This document shows, piece after piece, positions 45,047-55,546 of a DNA stretch of 64,000 bases. The notes below the pieces were generated by a model. That model saw only the letters and a program-made list of their open reading frames with translations, was not told the DNA's origin and did no database searches. The stretch covers positions 124,001 to 188,000 of the forward strand of contig NZ_SSNX01000004.1 in assembly GCF_004801415.1 (NCBI RefSeq), read 5' to 3'. Made by a program: the position numbers and the translations under genes. The stretch is from Deinococcus sp. KSM4-11. GTDB lineage: Bacteria; Deinococcota; Deinococci; Deinococcales; Deinococcaceae. Numbering within the stretch: the stretch's first letter is position 1; every line of letters begins with the position of its first letter.

Positions 45047-47965
45047 ATGTCCGCACGCACCCCCCTCAATCTCCAGACGCTCAGGGACGATTACCGCCGC
45101 CTGAGCCCCGCCGAGCGCCGCCTGTGGCAGTGGCCGATGATGTGGGTCTCCGCCGCCGCCATCACCGCCGTGCCGCTCGCCTACGCCACCATCTACCTCA
45201 GCAGCGCCCTCGACCCGTACGGCCACCTGGAGAACCTCCCCGTGGCCCTCGTGAACCTCGACCAGGGCACCGTCAGCCGCGGGCAGACCTACACCCTGGG
45301 CCAGGACGTTCTGCGCGACCTGAACGCCACGCCGAAATTCCACTACCTGCCCTACCCTAGCGAGCAGGCCGCGCAGGACGCCGTGCGGCGCGGCGACGCC
45401 TACTTCGCCCTGACCATCCCGCGCACCTTCAGCAAACAGGCGATCGCCGGCAGCAGCGCCGAGCACGGCCAGCTGAACTTCTATGTCGCCGAGGGCAGCA
45501 ATTACTTCGCCAGCCGCGTGGCCACTGCCTTTGCCACCACCCTCAGCGACGAGCTGAACCGTACCCTCGGCGAGAACCGCTGGACGGTCGTCCAGCGCAC
45601 CCTGGCCGACGCCCAGCGCAACCTCACCAGCCTCCGCAGCGCCACCGACCAGTTGCAGGCTGGCGCGTCGCAGCTCAAGATCGGCACCCGGCAACTCGAC
45701 TACGGCGCGGGCACCCTCGCGACCGGTGCGCAGCGAGCGGCCCTCGGCGGCCAGCAGCTCGTGACCGGGGCCGCGTCGCTTTCCAGTGCCGTCACGCGCC
45801 TCACCGACGGCACCGGCAAACTCGCGGGCGGCCTGAACACGTTGGAGGCCGCCACGCCCGGCCTGGCCACGCTGGCACCTCTGAAATCCGGCGCGGCCCG
45901 GCTGGTCAGCGGAACCGGCGACCTCGCCAGCGGCCTCGACGCGCTGTCGGGCGGAGCGGGCACCCTCTCGACGGGCGCCGCCAGGGCGGCCAGCAGCGCC
46001 ACGCAACTCGCACAGGGCGGCGCGACCCTCGCCCGGCAGCTCCCGCAGCTTCAGACTGGACTGGGCCAGCTTTCCGCCGGCGCTGAGCGGCTCGCGGCCT
46101 CGGCCCGCGTGGCTAGCGCCGGGGCCACGCAGCTGTCCAGAGGGGCGACCCAGCTCTCGACCACCCTCCCGGCCCTGCAGAGCGGCCTGACCCAGCTGTC
46201 GGCCAGCGCCGCGCAGCTCGCGGTAGGTGCGGCCGAGCTGAATGGCGGTGCCCAGCAGCTCGTGCAGGCCGGAGCCCCCCTGGCGACCCAGTCCCCGGCG
46301 CTGCGCGGCAGCCTGGGGCAGGTGAGCGCCAGCGCCCGGCAGCTCAGCATCAGCGCCGGCAGCTTTGCCACGCGCACCGCCGCCCTCAACGCCAACCTCC
46401 GCACGCAGATTCTGGTGCCCCAGGCCGTCCGCGAGGACGTCGCCTCCCTGGCCGCCCAGGCCGACGACCTGCGGGCCGCCAGCGTCACCCTGCGCGCCCG
46501 CCTTGACCGGCTGGGCGCCCCCCTCCGCCAGGCCGCCACACCCGCCGGGCCCAGTGGCGGCGACCAGACCCAGGCCGCCGCGCAACTCGGCAGTGCGGCC
46601 AGCGCCCTGTCGGCCCGGCTGAGTGCTGCCAGCCGCAGCTCGGACGCTGCCGTCCAGGGAGCCCAGCTCCTGGCCACCAACGCCACGGCCCTGGCCAGCG
46701 GCGTGGGCAGCCTGGCCAGCGGTGCGAAGCTCCTGTCCACCCAGCTGGGCACCGCCCGCGCCGGCAGCGCCGATGCCGTCCAGGGAGCAAAAAAACTGGG
46801 TGACGGAGCCACGCAGCTCGCAGCGGGCGTGAAGACCCTCCAGAGTGGCGCACACACGCTGGCCGACAAGGCGACCCAGGCGGCCGGCGGCGCCCGCAGC
46901 CTGCAGGGCGGCGCGAAGACCCTGCAATCCGGCGTGAATACTCTGGTGGACGGCACCGTGAAGATCAAATCCACGCTAGGACAGATCACCCGCCAGCTGC
47001 CCAGCCAGAGCGACCTGAACGCCGTGAAGAACGGGGCCCGCACCCTGGCCGCGAAGAGCGGGGAGCTCGGCGAGGGGCTCAAGACGGTGGCCAGCGGGGC
47101 CACGTCTCTCCAGCAGGGGGCCAGTGACGTGAACGCCGGGGCCGGGAAACTTCTCACCGGCCTGACCACGCTGCAATCCAGGATTCCCACCCGGATCGAC
47201 TCGCTGACCGGCGATCCGGCCGGGCTGAGCGTGAGCGTGAAACCCGCCGTGCAGACCTTCGCAGCCGTGAAGAACAACGGCGCGGCCTTCGCCCCGTACT
47301 TCATGGCCCTGAGCCTGTGGGTCGGCGTGACCCTGACCACCTTCATCTTCCCGTACCAGCAACTGCCCCGCAGCGGACGGCGCAGTTCGCAGCTCGCCCG
47401 CGTGATCCGCAAGGCCGCCGCGCCCGCCGCACTCGTCACCCTCCAGGCGCTGCTCGTGGTGCTCGGTGTGCACCTGCTGGGCGTGGATTTCCTGCACCCG
47501 GCCCAGGTCGTCTTCACGGCCGTGGCCTCCAGCCTGACCTTCCTGGTCATGGTGCTGGCCCTGATCTTCTGCTTCGGCGCGGCCGGCCGTCTGCTGGCCC
47601 TGATCCTGCTGGTGCTGCAACTCGCTGCGTCCGGCGGCTCCTACCCGGTGGAAACGGCGCCCCGCTTCTTCCAGGTCATTCACGCGTGGCTGCCCGTCAC
47701 GCAGAGCGTCGGCGCGTTGCGGCATGGGCTCAGTGGGGCCTTCGAGGGCCACTACGTGACCTTCATGCTGACCCTGCTGGCCCTGTTCGTCCTGAGCTTC
47801 GGCGTGGCCCTGCTGGGACGGCGCCGCTGGGAATTCGTGGCCGACGACGATTTCAAGCCGCTGATCAGCACCCCGATCATCTCCAAGGACGTGCCGCCCG
47901 ACCCGTACATCGACGCGGCCAGCGACACCCCACGCGACATCCCGGAACGCGCCGTCCCGAACTGA
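45047..47965 (+). CDS. large YhgE/Pip-domain membrane protein
   Basis: 972 residues from ATG 45047 (AGGAG upstream). Residues 35-60 form the first membrane span. Then a YhgE/Pip N-terminal domain (LPVALVNLDQGTVSRGQTYT, RRGDAYFALTIPRTFSKQ) leads into about 550 residues of extracellular repeats rich in L-A-x-G-A-x-x-L / Q-L-x-x-G-A, an extended coiled helix. The C-terminus has five or six spans in an ABC-2-permease-like arrangement (FAPYFMALSLWVGVTLTTFI onward). Such proteins act in phage infection, ESX/type VII-like export or lipid export in other bacteria. The role here is unknown; TetR control suggests efflux or envelope stress. Confidence 0.82.
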   Translation: MSARTPLNLQTLRDDYRRLSPAERRLWQWPMMWVSAAAITAVPLAYATIYLSSALDPYGHLENLPVALVNLDQGTVSRGQTYTLGQDVLRDLNATPKFHYLPYPSEQAAQDAVRRGDAYFALTIPRTFSKQAIAGSSAEHGQLNFYVAEGSNYFASRVATAFATTLSDELNRTLGENRWTVVQRTLADAQRNLTSLRSATDQLQAGASQLKIGTRQLDYGAGTLATGAQRAALGGQQLVTGAASLSSAVTRLTDGTGKLAGGLNTLEAATPGLATLAPLKSGAARLVSGTGDLASGLDALSGGAGTLSTGAARAASSATQLAQGGATLARQLPQLQTGLGQLSAGAERLAASARVASAGATQLSRGATQLSTTLPALQSGLTQLSASAAQLAVGAAELNGGAQQLVQAGAPLATQSPALRGSLGQVSASARQLSISAGSFATRTAALNANLRTQILVPQAVREDVASLAAQADDLRAASVTLRARLDRLGAPLRQAATPAGPSGGDQTQAAAQLGSAASALSARLSAASRSSDAAVQGAQLLATNATALASGVGSLASGAKLLSTQLGTARAGSADAVQGAKKLGDGATQLAAGVKTLQSGAHTLADKATQAAGGARSLQGGAKTLQSGVNTLVDGTVKIKSTLGQITRQLPSQSDLNAVKNGARTLAAKSGELGEGLKTVASGATSLQQGASDVNAGAGKLLTGLTTLQSRIPTRIDSLTGDPAGLSVSVKPAVQTFAAVKNNGAAFAPYFMALSLWVGVTLTTFIFPYQQLPRSGRRSSQLARVIRKAAAPAALVTLQALLVVLGVHLLGVDFLHPAQVVFTAVASSLTFLVMVLALIFCFGAAGRLLALILLVLQLAASGGSYPVETAPRFFQVIHAWLPVTQSVGALRHGLSGAFEGHYVTFMLTLLALFVLSFGVALLGRRRWEFVADDDFKPLISTPIISKDVPPDPYIDAASDTPRDIPERAVPN

Positions 47966-47977
47966 GCTCAGGTACAA

Positions 47978-48010
47978 AGGAGCGCCGCCCAAGTCCTGGG
48001 CGGCGCTCCT
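47978..48010. terminator. 13-bp perfect hairpin between convergent genes
   Basis: AGGAGCGCCGCCC (47978-47990) pairs with GGGCGGCGCTCCT (47998-48010), loop 7 nt, 12 bp after the YhgE/Pip stop and 18 bp before the malic enzyme stop. Confidence 0.8.
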
Positions 48011-48028
48011 GCGGCAGCTCTGTAAGCC

Positions 48029-49749
48029 TTACTCCAGCCGGAACGGCAGGTGCTTCGGTTGCCAGAACTTGCGCTCCACGAACCCGTGAAGCTCCTCGTC
48101 ACTCATGCGGCGGATTTCGAACTCGGTCGCCACGCCGTCGGACAGGGCCTGACGGATCACGGCCACGGCGACCTCCACGCTGGCCTTCGCCAGTTCCGAG
48201 ACGGGCGGGTACAGCCGCGCCGGATGGTGCCGCTCGGTGTACGCAGCCAGCGCATACGCGGCCTCCGTGACCATCTCGTCCGTGATCTCGCGCACGCGGG
48301 CCAGGATCGCGCCGAAGCCCAGGCCCGGAAAGATGAACGCATTGTTCCCCTGCCCGATCTCGTGGGTCTGGCCGTCCAGGCTCACCGGGTCGAAGGGACT
48401 ACCGGTCGCGACCAGCGCCTGCCCGTCCGTCCAGCGCAGGATGTCCGCCGGGAGGGCTTCGGTGTGCGCGGTGGGGTTGCTCAGCGGGAAGACCATCGGC
48501 CGCGCGGTGTTCGCCGCCGCCGCGCGCACGACCTCCTCGCTGAAGATGCCGCCCTGACCGCTCAGGCCCAGCAGCACGGTCGCTTTCGCGCCCCGGATCA
48601 CGCCCAGCAGGTCGGTGCCCGGCCAGCCGTCTGCCAGGGCCTTCGGGGTGGTCAGGGATCGCTTGTAGTCCTCCATCTGCCGGTCGTCGGTGAGCAGGCC
48701 GCGCGAGTCCAGCACGAACACGCGGCGCTGGATGGCCGCGTCGTCCAGGCCCTCCCGGCGCATGCCCTCGCGGATCGCGGCGGCCACCCCCGCTCCGCCC
48801 GCTCCGGCCCCGTGTACCACGACCACCTGATCTGCCAGATGCTCGCCCTTCACGCGGCAGGCGTTCAGCACGCCGGCCAGCACCACCGCGCCGGTGCCCT
48901 GGATGTCGTCGTTGAAGCTCGGCACGACCCGCCGGTAGCGGCGCAGCACGTCGAAGGCCGCATCCTTGCTGAAATCCTCCCACTGGATGATCGCCTTCGG
49001 GTAGCGCTGGAGCGTCGCCTCAACGAAGGTGTCCATGAACTGCAGGTACGCCTCGCCGGTCAGGCGCTCGTGCTTCACGCCCAGGTAGTGCGGATCGTCA
49101 CGCAGGTCTTCGCGGCCTGTGCCCACGTCCAACTCCACCGGCAGTGTCTTGTCTGGCCCCACGCCGCCCGCCACGGTGTACAGCGACAGCTTGCCAATCG
49201 AGATGGCCATGCCACCGAAACCCTGATCCCCGATGCCCAGGATCGCGCTGGAGTCGGTCGCCACGATGATCCGCACGTCGTTCAGGGGCACGTTCGCCAG
49301 CGCCTGCTTCGCCCGCGTGATGTTCTGCGTGCTGATAGTCAGGCCACGCGGGTAACGGTAGATCTGCGAGAACCGCTTCACCGCCTCGCCCACCGTCGGC
49401 GTGTACACGATCGGCAGCATTTCCTCGACGTGACGGGAGAGCAGCGCGTAGAACTGCACCTCCGTGCGATCCTGCAGGTTCCGCAGGAAGGTGTGCTTGC
49501 GCATCGGGTCGTCGAGCTTCACGTACTCGTCGTACAGCCGCTCGACCAGCACCTCCAGCGAATCCACCTGCGGGGCCAGCAGGCCGTCCAGGCCCAGCAG
49601 TTCACGCTCCTCGGCGGTGAAGGCCGTGCCCTTGTTCAGCAGCGGAATGCGGGTCAGGTTGAAGCCCCGGATCAGCGGCACCAGATACCGGTGACCGTCC
49701 TCGCCGCGTTTCACGTCGTAATTGTCGGTCAGTGGCAGGTCACGTCGGC

Positions 49750-49753
<4 letters not shown>
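48029..49753 (-). CDS. maeA: NAD-dependent malic enzyme
   Basis: 574 residues; ATG 49753 has AGGAGG upstream and overlaps the previous stop (ATGA). The N-terminal malic domain has [14 protein letters not shown], the catalytic tyrosine region, [17 protein letters not shown], and [17 protein letters not shown] with [11 protein letters not shown] (metal ligands E, D, D). The NAD domain has [13 protein letters not shown]. It decarboxylates malate to pyruvate. As last gene of the allantoin operon it can drain the malate made by malate synthase. Long tetrameric form (~560 residues), as in E. coli MaeA. Confidence 0.92.
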
Positions 49754-50511
<758 letters not shown>

Positions 50512-50610
50512 AGAGGGCTCCTTGAATGGGGCGGTGAGCAGGTAGAGCGGAGAAGGCTGGAGAGTCCCGGTCGTCCCCGGTTCACAGCACATCGGAAGAG
50601 GACGAGCCGA

Positions 50611-51951
50611 TCAGCGTCCGGGCCGGAGCAGCATCCCATGCACCGAGTCGTCGAACACGCCGTTCTCGTAGACCTTTCGGCCGCGCAGGTAGGTGGCCTG
50701 CACGCGCCCCCGGAAGGTCTGTCCCCGGTACGGGTTCTGCTGCCAGCGGTCGTAGAGCGTGGTGAGCGTGAAGGACTCGTCCAGGGTCACCAGAGCAAAA
50801 TCGGCGTCGACACCGACCTCCAGGCGGCCCTTGCCGGGCAGGCGGAAGCGGCGGGCGGGGTTCAGGGCGCTCAGGGCGGCCACGGCCTCCAGCGGCAGGC
50901 CCCGGCGGTGGTGGCCGTCTTCCAGCAGCACGTTCAGGGTGCTCTGCGCGCCGCTGATCCCGCCCCACAGGGCGAAGAAGTCGTCACTCGTCTTCATGGA
51001 TGGCGGGGCGGGGGAGTGGTCGGAGCCGACCGTATCGACGTGCCCGGCCTGCAGTTCGCGCCACAGGTCGTCCTGCACGGCCTGCGGGCGCAGGGGCGGC
51101 GCGCACTTCAGGGCTGCGCCCACGCGTTCCACGTCCTCGTCGGTGAAGTGCAGGTAGTGCGGGCAAGTCTCCACGGTCACGTCCACACCCTTGGCCTTCC
51201 ACTCGGTCGCCAGGGCCACGGCCGCGCCGCTGCTGAGGTGCACGAGGTGCAGGGCCGCGCCCGTCTCCTGCGCAAACAGCAGGGCGCGCTGCACGGCCTC
51301 CAGTTCCGTGACCACGGGGCGGGTCGCCAGATAATCCCGCACGCCGCGCTTGCCCCCGGCCCGCGCCGCCTGCGTGAGCCGCCCCGTGAAGTCGTCGCTC
51401 TCCGCGTGCGTGCCGACGACCAGGCCCAGCCGCGCCGTCGCCTTCATGCCCTCGTACAGCGTCACATCGTCCACAGCGGGGAATTCGTCCAGGCCGGAAT
51501 TCGACATGAAGGCCTTGAAGCCGATCACCCCGGCGTCCGCCAGGTCGTCGAGCTGATCCAGGTTCAGCGGCGTTAGACCGCCCCACAACCCGAAGTCCAG
51601 CCGGGACTTCTGTTCGCCCAGCGCCCGTTTCTCGTCGAAGCGTGCACGGGTCAGCAGCGGAGGTGAGGAGTTCAGCGGCATGTCCAGGAAGGCGGTCGCC
51701 CCTCCGGCGGTCAGCGCCCGCGTGCCGGTGTCGAAGCCCTCCCAGCCGGTGCGGCCGGGCTCGTTCAGGTGCACGTGGGCGTCCACCACGCCGGGGAAGA
51801 CATGCAGGCCGGTCGCGTCCAGGTTCGTGCCCGCGCCGGTCAGTTCCTCGCCCATCTCCACGATCTGGCCGTCTGCTATGCCGATGTCCACGCGGCGCAC
51901 GCCGTCCGGAGTCACGACCTGTCCGCCGCGCACGATCACGTCGGCGCTCAC
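50611..51951 (-). CDS. allB: allantoinase
   Basis: 446 residues from GTG 51951 (GTGA overlap with allC). Cyclic amidohydrolase of the dihydroorotase family: metal ligands in GVVDAHVHLNEPG, the carboxylated lysine in GFKAFMSNSG, THAESDD, LHLVHLSSG and TVGSDHSPAPP. The substrate signature GRTGWEGFDTGTRAL and the neighbours identify allantoin rather than dihydroorotate. Opens the hydantoin ring to allantoate. A 99-bp gap follows before allE, the only gap in the operon. Confidence 0.92.
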   Translation of the reverse strand: MSADVIVRGGQVVTPDGVRRVDIGIADGQIVEMGEELTGAGTNLDATGLHVFPGVVDAHVHLNEPGRTGWEGFDTGTRALTAGGATAFLDMPLNSSPPLLTRARFDEKRALGEQKSRLDFGLWGGLTPLNLDQLDDLADAGVIGFKAFMSNSGLDEFPAVDDVTLYEGMKATARLGLVVGTHAESDDFTGRLTQAARAGGKRGVRDYLATRPVVTELEAVQRALLFAQETGAALHLVHLSSGAAVALATEWKAKGVDVTVETCPHYLHFTDEDVERVGAALKCAPPLRPQAVQDDLWRELQAGHVDTVGSDHSPAPPSMKTSDDFFALWGGISGAQSTLNVLLEDGHHRRGLPLEAVAALSALNPARRFRLPGKGRLEVGVDADFALVTLDESFTLTTLYDRWQQNPYRGQTFRGRVQATYLRGRKVYENGVFDDSVHGMLLRPGR

Positions 51952-53189
51952 GCCGTCACCTCCAGGGCCAGCCGCTCCACGAAGCGGAGCAGAATGCGCA
52001 GGGCGGCCTCCACATCCTCGGGGTTCACCATCTCGTCCGGGTGGTGGCTCAGGGCGTTCGGCGAGCGTACGAACAGCATCGCGGCGGGCATGACGGTGCC
52101 CATCACCATCGCGTCGTGCCCTGCGCCACTCACCAGCTCCGGATGGAGCAGGCCCTCGTCGTCCGCCGCGTGGTGCAGCAGGGCCTGGAAGCCCGCGTCC
52201 ATAGGGGTGGCGCGCTCCTCCATCTTCGGCGTGACCGTCACCGTGACGCCACGCTCGGCGGCAAAGCGCTGCGCGTCGTCCAGCAGGGCGGGCAGGGCGT
52301 CCAGCCTTGCGGCGTCGCGCTCGTGGCGGATATCCAGCGTGCAGTGCACGTCGCCTGGCACGATGTTGATCGCCCCCGGCCGCGCCTGCATGACCCCCAC
52401 CGTCGCCACCAGGCCCGGCGTGTTCCGCGCCCGGTCTTCCACCGCCACCACGAAGTGCGCCGCCGCTGCCAGCGCATCCCGGCGGTGCGCCATGGGCGTG
52501 GTGCCCGCGTGCGATGCGCGGCCCCTGAAATCCAGCAGCACGCGGTTCTGCCCGGCGATGGCCGTCACCACGCCCACGGCGGCGCCCGCCGCCTGCAGCA
52601 CCGGCCCCTGCTCGATGTGTACCTCCACGTAGCCCAACGCGCCGCCGGTCACCCGCGCGGCCGGCAGGTCGTCCGGGCTCAGGCCGAAGGCGCGGATGGC
52701 GTCCTCCACGCTCTGCCCCTCCGCGTCCAGCAGGCCCAGCATCTCGTTCACCGTGCCCGTCAGCGCCCGCGACCCGATGAACGGCACGCCGTAGCGCACG
52801 CCCTCCTCCTCCGAGAAGGCCAGCACCTCGATGGCGAACGGCAACCCACGGTCACCCAGCGCCTCGACCAGCGCGTAGGCCAGCAGCACGCCCAGCATGC
52901 CGTCGTACGCCCCGGCATTCGGCACCGTGTCGATGTGCGAGCCCACGTACAGGGTTCGTGCCCCCGCGCTTTCCCGCCGGGAGCGGAGATTCCCCACGGC
53001 GTCCACTGTGGTGCTCAGGCCCAGCCAGTCAGCCCACGCCCGCAGGAAGGCATGCACGTCCCGCGTGGTGGGGCAGAGGTACGTCCGGGTCGTCTCGCCC
53101 GGCACTTCGGTCAGCGTCGCCAGTTCGCGGCAGGCCGCCAGCACCCGCGCGTTCAGTTCCGTCAGATTGTCGGTTCGATTCACACTCAA
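51948..53189 (-). CDS. allC: allantoate amidohydrolase (M20 family)
   Basis: 413 residues. The best start is TTG 53189: AAGGAG lies seven bases upstream and the codon overlaps the previous stop (TTGA); GTG 53183 is farther away. Metal ligands: GSHIDTVPNAGAYDGMLGVL, FSEEEGVRYGVPFIGS, with VEVHIEQGPVL and GAGHDAMVMG. It hydrolyses allantoate to ureidoglycine, CO2 and ammonia. Such M20 enzymes also include N-carbamoyl amino acid hydrolases, but the operon settles the substrate. Confidence 0.9.
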   Translation of the reverse strand: MSVNRTDNLTELNARVLAACRELATLTEVPGETTRTYLCPTTRDVHAFLRAWADWLGLSTTVDAVGNLRSRRESAGARTLYVGSHIDTVPNAGAYDGMLGVLLAYALVEALGDRGLPFAIEVLAFSEEEGVRYGVPFIGSRALTGTVNEMLGLLDAEGQSVEDAIRAFGLSPDDLPAARVTGGALGYVEVHIEQGPVLQAAGAAVGVVTAIAGQNRVLLDFRGRASHAGTTPMAHRRDALAAAAHFVVAVEDRARNTPGLVATVGVMQARPGAINIVPGDVHCTLDIRHERDAARLDALPALLDDAQRFAAERGVTVTVTPKMEERATPMDAGFQALLHHAADDEGLLHPELVSGAGHDAMVMGTVMPAAMLFVRSPNALSHHPDEMVNPEDVEAALRILLRFVERLALEVTA

Positions 53190-54562
53190 GAGGTCACTCC
53201 TTGGAACAGGTCAGGAAACAGCCCCTGGGCCTCACGGGGAAAGTACGCCGCGCAGCGGTCCGACAGCACCAGATGATCCAGCAGCCGCGCCGCCCCCACA
53301 TTGTCCGGCATCAGGGCGCGGCGCTCCATCCGGTACCGGTCGCGGGTGAGCACGCTGCCATCGTCGAGCGTCGCCCCCACCCGCACCCACTGCCACACCA
53401 GCGCGCGGGCCAGTTCCGCCGTGGCCGTGTCCTCCACCCGCCCGCCACGGACGACGACCCCACGTCCCTCCAGCCATGCCGCAAACACGTCCAGCGCCAG
53501 CCCCACGGAATCGCGGAGTTCCAGCACCGGAATGTGGTTCGGAGTGGGGAGATCCGTGAGGATCGTCTGGAGGTCGGCCTGCACGGCTGTGGACGGCCGT
53601 CGTACCCTGGGGGCAATCCCCGCCCGCACGGCGTCCAGCAGGTCTGGCAGCCCGGCCCACGCCGCCGTGAAGCCCTGGGTCGCCTCCCGCTCCTTGTCGG
53701 CCTGCACGGCCTCCAGGGCGGGCTGTGGGTTCGCCGGATCGGGCGCCAGTGAGGCCGTGCCGCCGATCGCCTCGGCCCCGTGCTGCTGGCACACGCCCAC
53801 AAGGTGTTCGGCGTAGGCGCGCATGGCGGGCACATCCATCGTGAGCTGCGAGCGCGGCGGGACGGGGCCAGGGCGCGTGGCACCGATGTGCTTGATCAGA
53901 CTGAACACGTAATCCCAGCGTCCGGCATTCAGTCCATACGCGCGGGAACGGAGGACGTGCAACAGGATGTCGGCGTTCAGGAGTCCGCTGAATGTCTCGA
54001 TCTGGAGGCACACCCGCACGGTGTTCGCCTCCAGTCCCAGGTGCGTTTCCGCGAGACTCAGCGCCTCCTGCCAGAACCGCGCCTCGACCTCGGTCTCCAG
54101 TTTGGGGAGGTACAGGTGCGGTACCCGGTCAGGCCGCGCCGTAAGCAGCACGGCCAGATCGCACAGGGCGGCGCTGGCCGGGCCGCCGAAGTCCAGGCCC
54201 GGCTCGGTGGCGTACAGGGCGCGCGGGCGGGCCAGCAGCGGCTTCTCCGTGTCCATCACCCATGCCAGCGCGTCGTAGGCGGCCTGCACGTTCGCCGGCG
54301 TGGGCGCGAAGGTATCGTCGAAGTCGACGACCACCGCATCGGCCTTCGAGGCCAGCGCCGAGTTCAGGGCTCGGAGATCCGACGCCTCAACGATCAGTTC
54401 TACCCGGCGGCCCCGCAGGTTCTCCGGGATCGGCGCGGCCTGGAACGGGGGCACCGTGGACTGACCGGTATTCGCACCCGGCAAGGCCTGCCAGCGCCCG
54501 CGCAGACGCGCATGCAGGTGCGCGGCCAGAGCGTACGCGGAAGGGGACAGGTGAATGGGCAT
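53186..54562 (-). CDS. aceB: malate synthase (A-like, short form)
   Basis: 458 residues from ATG 54562 with AAGGAG upstream. Condenses glyoxylate and acetyl-CoA to malate. Catalytic segments: VVVDFDDTFAPTPAN, LARPRALYATEPG, VCLQIETFSGLLNADILLHV (Glu), GRWDYVFSLIKHIG (Asp) and VEDTATAELARALVWQW with the catalytic base. About 75 residues shorter than enterobacterial AceB (about 530), mainly at the N-terminus. First gene of the operon: the pathway makes glyoxylate from ureidoglycolate, and this enzyme moves it into central metabolism. Confidence 0.9.
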   Translation of the reverse strand: MPIHLSPSAYALAAHLHARLRGRWQALPGANTGQSTVPPFQAAPIPENLRGRRVELIVEASDLRALNSALASKADAVVVDFDDTFAPTPANVQAAYDALAWVMDTEKPLLARPRALYATEPGLDFGGPASAALCDLAVLLTARPDRVPHLYLPKLETEVEARFWQEALSLAETHLGLEANTVRVCLQIETFSGLLNADILLHVLRSRAYGLNAGRWDYVFSLIKHIGATRPGPVPPRSQLTMDVPAMRAYAEHLVGVCQQHGAEAIGGTASLAPDPANPQPALEAVQADKEREATQGFTAAWAGLPDLLDAVRAGIAPRVRRPSTAVQADLQTILTDLPTPNHIPVLELRDSVGLALDVFAAWLEGRGVVVRGGRVEDTATAELARALVWQWVRVGATLDDGSVLTRDRYRMERRALMPDNVGAARLLDHLVLSDRCAAYFPREAQGLFPDLFQGVTS

Positions 54563-54646
54563 GGGCAACTCCTTTCGGTGTTCGCCGATCATGCGTCTGG
54601 AAGGCGTGTGGCGTCCACCCCGCAAGAGTTTCTTGCTCCGACGTGA

Positions 54647-54678
54647 AGGCGACCGGACACGCGAAATGCCGGTCGCCT
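54647..54678. terminator. 10-bp hairpin after the lipoprotein gene
   Basis: AGGCGACCGG (54647-54656) pairs with CCGGTCGCCT (54669-54678), loop 12 nt, just past the stop of the leftward gene ending at 54692 and before the aceB operon. Confidence 0.65.
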
Positions 54679-54691
54679 GTAAAACCTGGGC

Positions 54692-55399
54692 TCAGCGGTT
54701 GCGGTACTGGGGCAGAACGCGCCAGGGCGTCAGCACATTCGGGCTCAGGCCGAGGCTCGCCATCTTGGTCGTGTTGAATGGCTGCCAGGCAACATGGGTG
54801 GTCGGCTGGGTGGACATCGTATACGTGGCCGTATTGCCATCGGTGCTCACCAGCACGAGATTCCAGCCGAGCTTGAATGACAGGGTCGTATCGGTGTCAC
54901 CCAGAAGCAGGCACTGGGTGCCCTTGAACTTCACAGTGGCCTCTTTGTTCGAGTACCACCAGCCTCGATAAGTGAAAGGGGTTGATCCGGCGGTGGGTTC
55001 TGAGATGATTCGCTGATTCTTATCCGTCGTCAGGTAGTTGATGGGAAAGACTTCCATGTCGGCGGGGGCGGTAATCTGGGGATCAGTGCAGGAGCCAAAC
55101 ACGTCCTTGATGGCAACAAGGTCACTGTTGTAAGTCGTGTTCATTACGCTGGCCTTAGGCAGTCCAAGATCAAATTGCCCCGTGGTGCTCACGGGCGCAC
55201 TGATCTTCAGATAGTCCGGAGCAACGGAATTCGCGTCACCAGCGGTGAACGGCGTGATCTTGCCCATGATCAGGCCCGCGACCTCGGTCGGCTTGGGCGT
55301 CGGCGTGATGGTGACGGTGGTGTTGCCACACGCGGCCAGCAGAGCGGTCAGGCCGGTCAGGAGCGTCAGGCGGCTGGACACGGTCAGGTTCAGGGTCAT
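54692..55399 (-). CDS. lipoprotein of unknown function
   Basis: 235 residues, ATG 55399. Signal with lipobox LLAAC near residues 21-25, then a Thr/Pro-rich linker (NTTVTITPTPKPTE) and a predominantly beta body (VSTTGQFDLGLPKASVMNTT, LSFKLGWNLVLVSTDGNTAT, TYTMSTQPTTHVAWQP) with two further cysteines (GSCTDP, GTQCLLLG) that may pair. Tethered to the cell envelope. It is separated from the aceB operon by a terminator and has no known relatives that I can name. Confidence 0.8.
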   Translation of the reverse strand: MTLNLTVSSRLTLLTGLTALLAACGNTTVTITPTPKPTEVAGLIMGKITPFTAGDANSVAPDYLKISAPVSTTGQFDLGLPKASVMNTTYNSDLVAIKDVFGSCTDPQITAPADMEVFPINYLTTDKNQRIISEPTAGSTPFTYRGWWYSNKEATVKFKGTQCLLLGDTDTTLSFKLGWNLVLVSTDGNTATYTMSTQPTTHVAWQPFNTTKMASLGLSPNVLTPWRVLPQYRNR

Positions 55400-55546
55400 G
55401 CTTCCTACCCTGACGGGTGGGGGCGGCCGTGGGGTGGTGTTTGCCTTCAGTGCGCTGACGTGCTTTTCTCACATTCTGGTCAGGTGACCCGGTGGGAGTC
55501 GGGGCGGGTGTGCGGCAGAATGCGGGGGCTTGCTGGAGGTGAGTGT

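Noticed and set aside
45035..46927. 630-codon ORF antisense to the YhgE/Pip-type gene
   Set aside because: Low-complexity Gly/Gln/Arg translation mirroring the repeats on the coding strand; no start signal.
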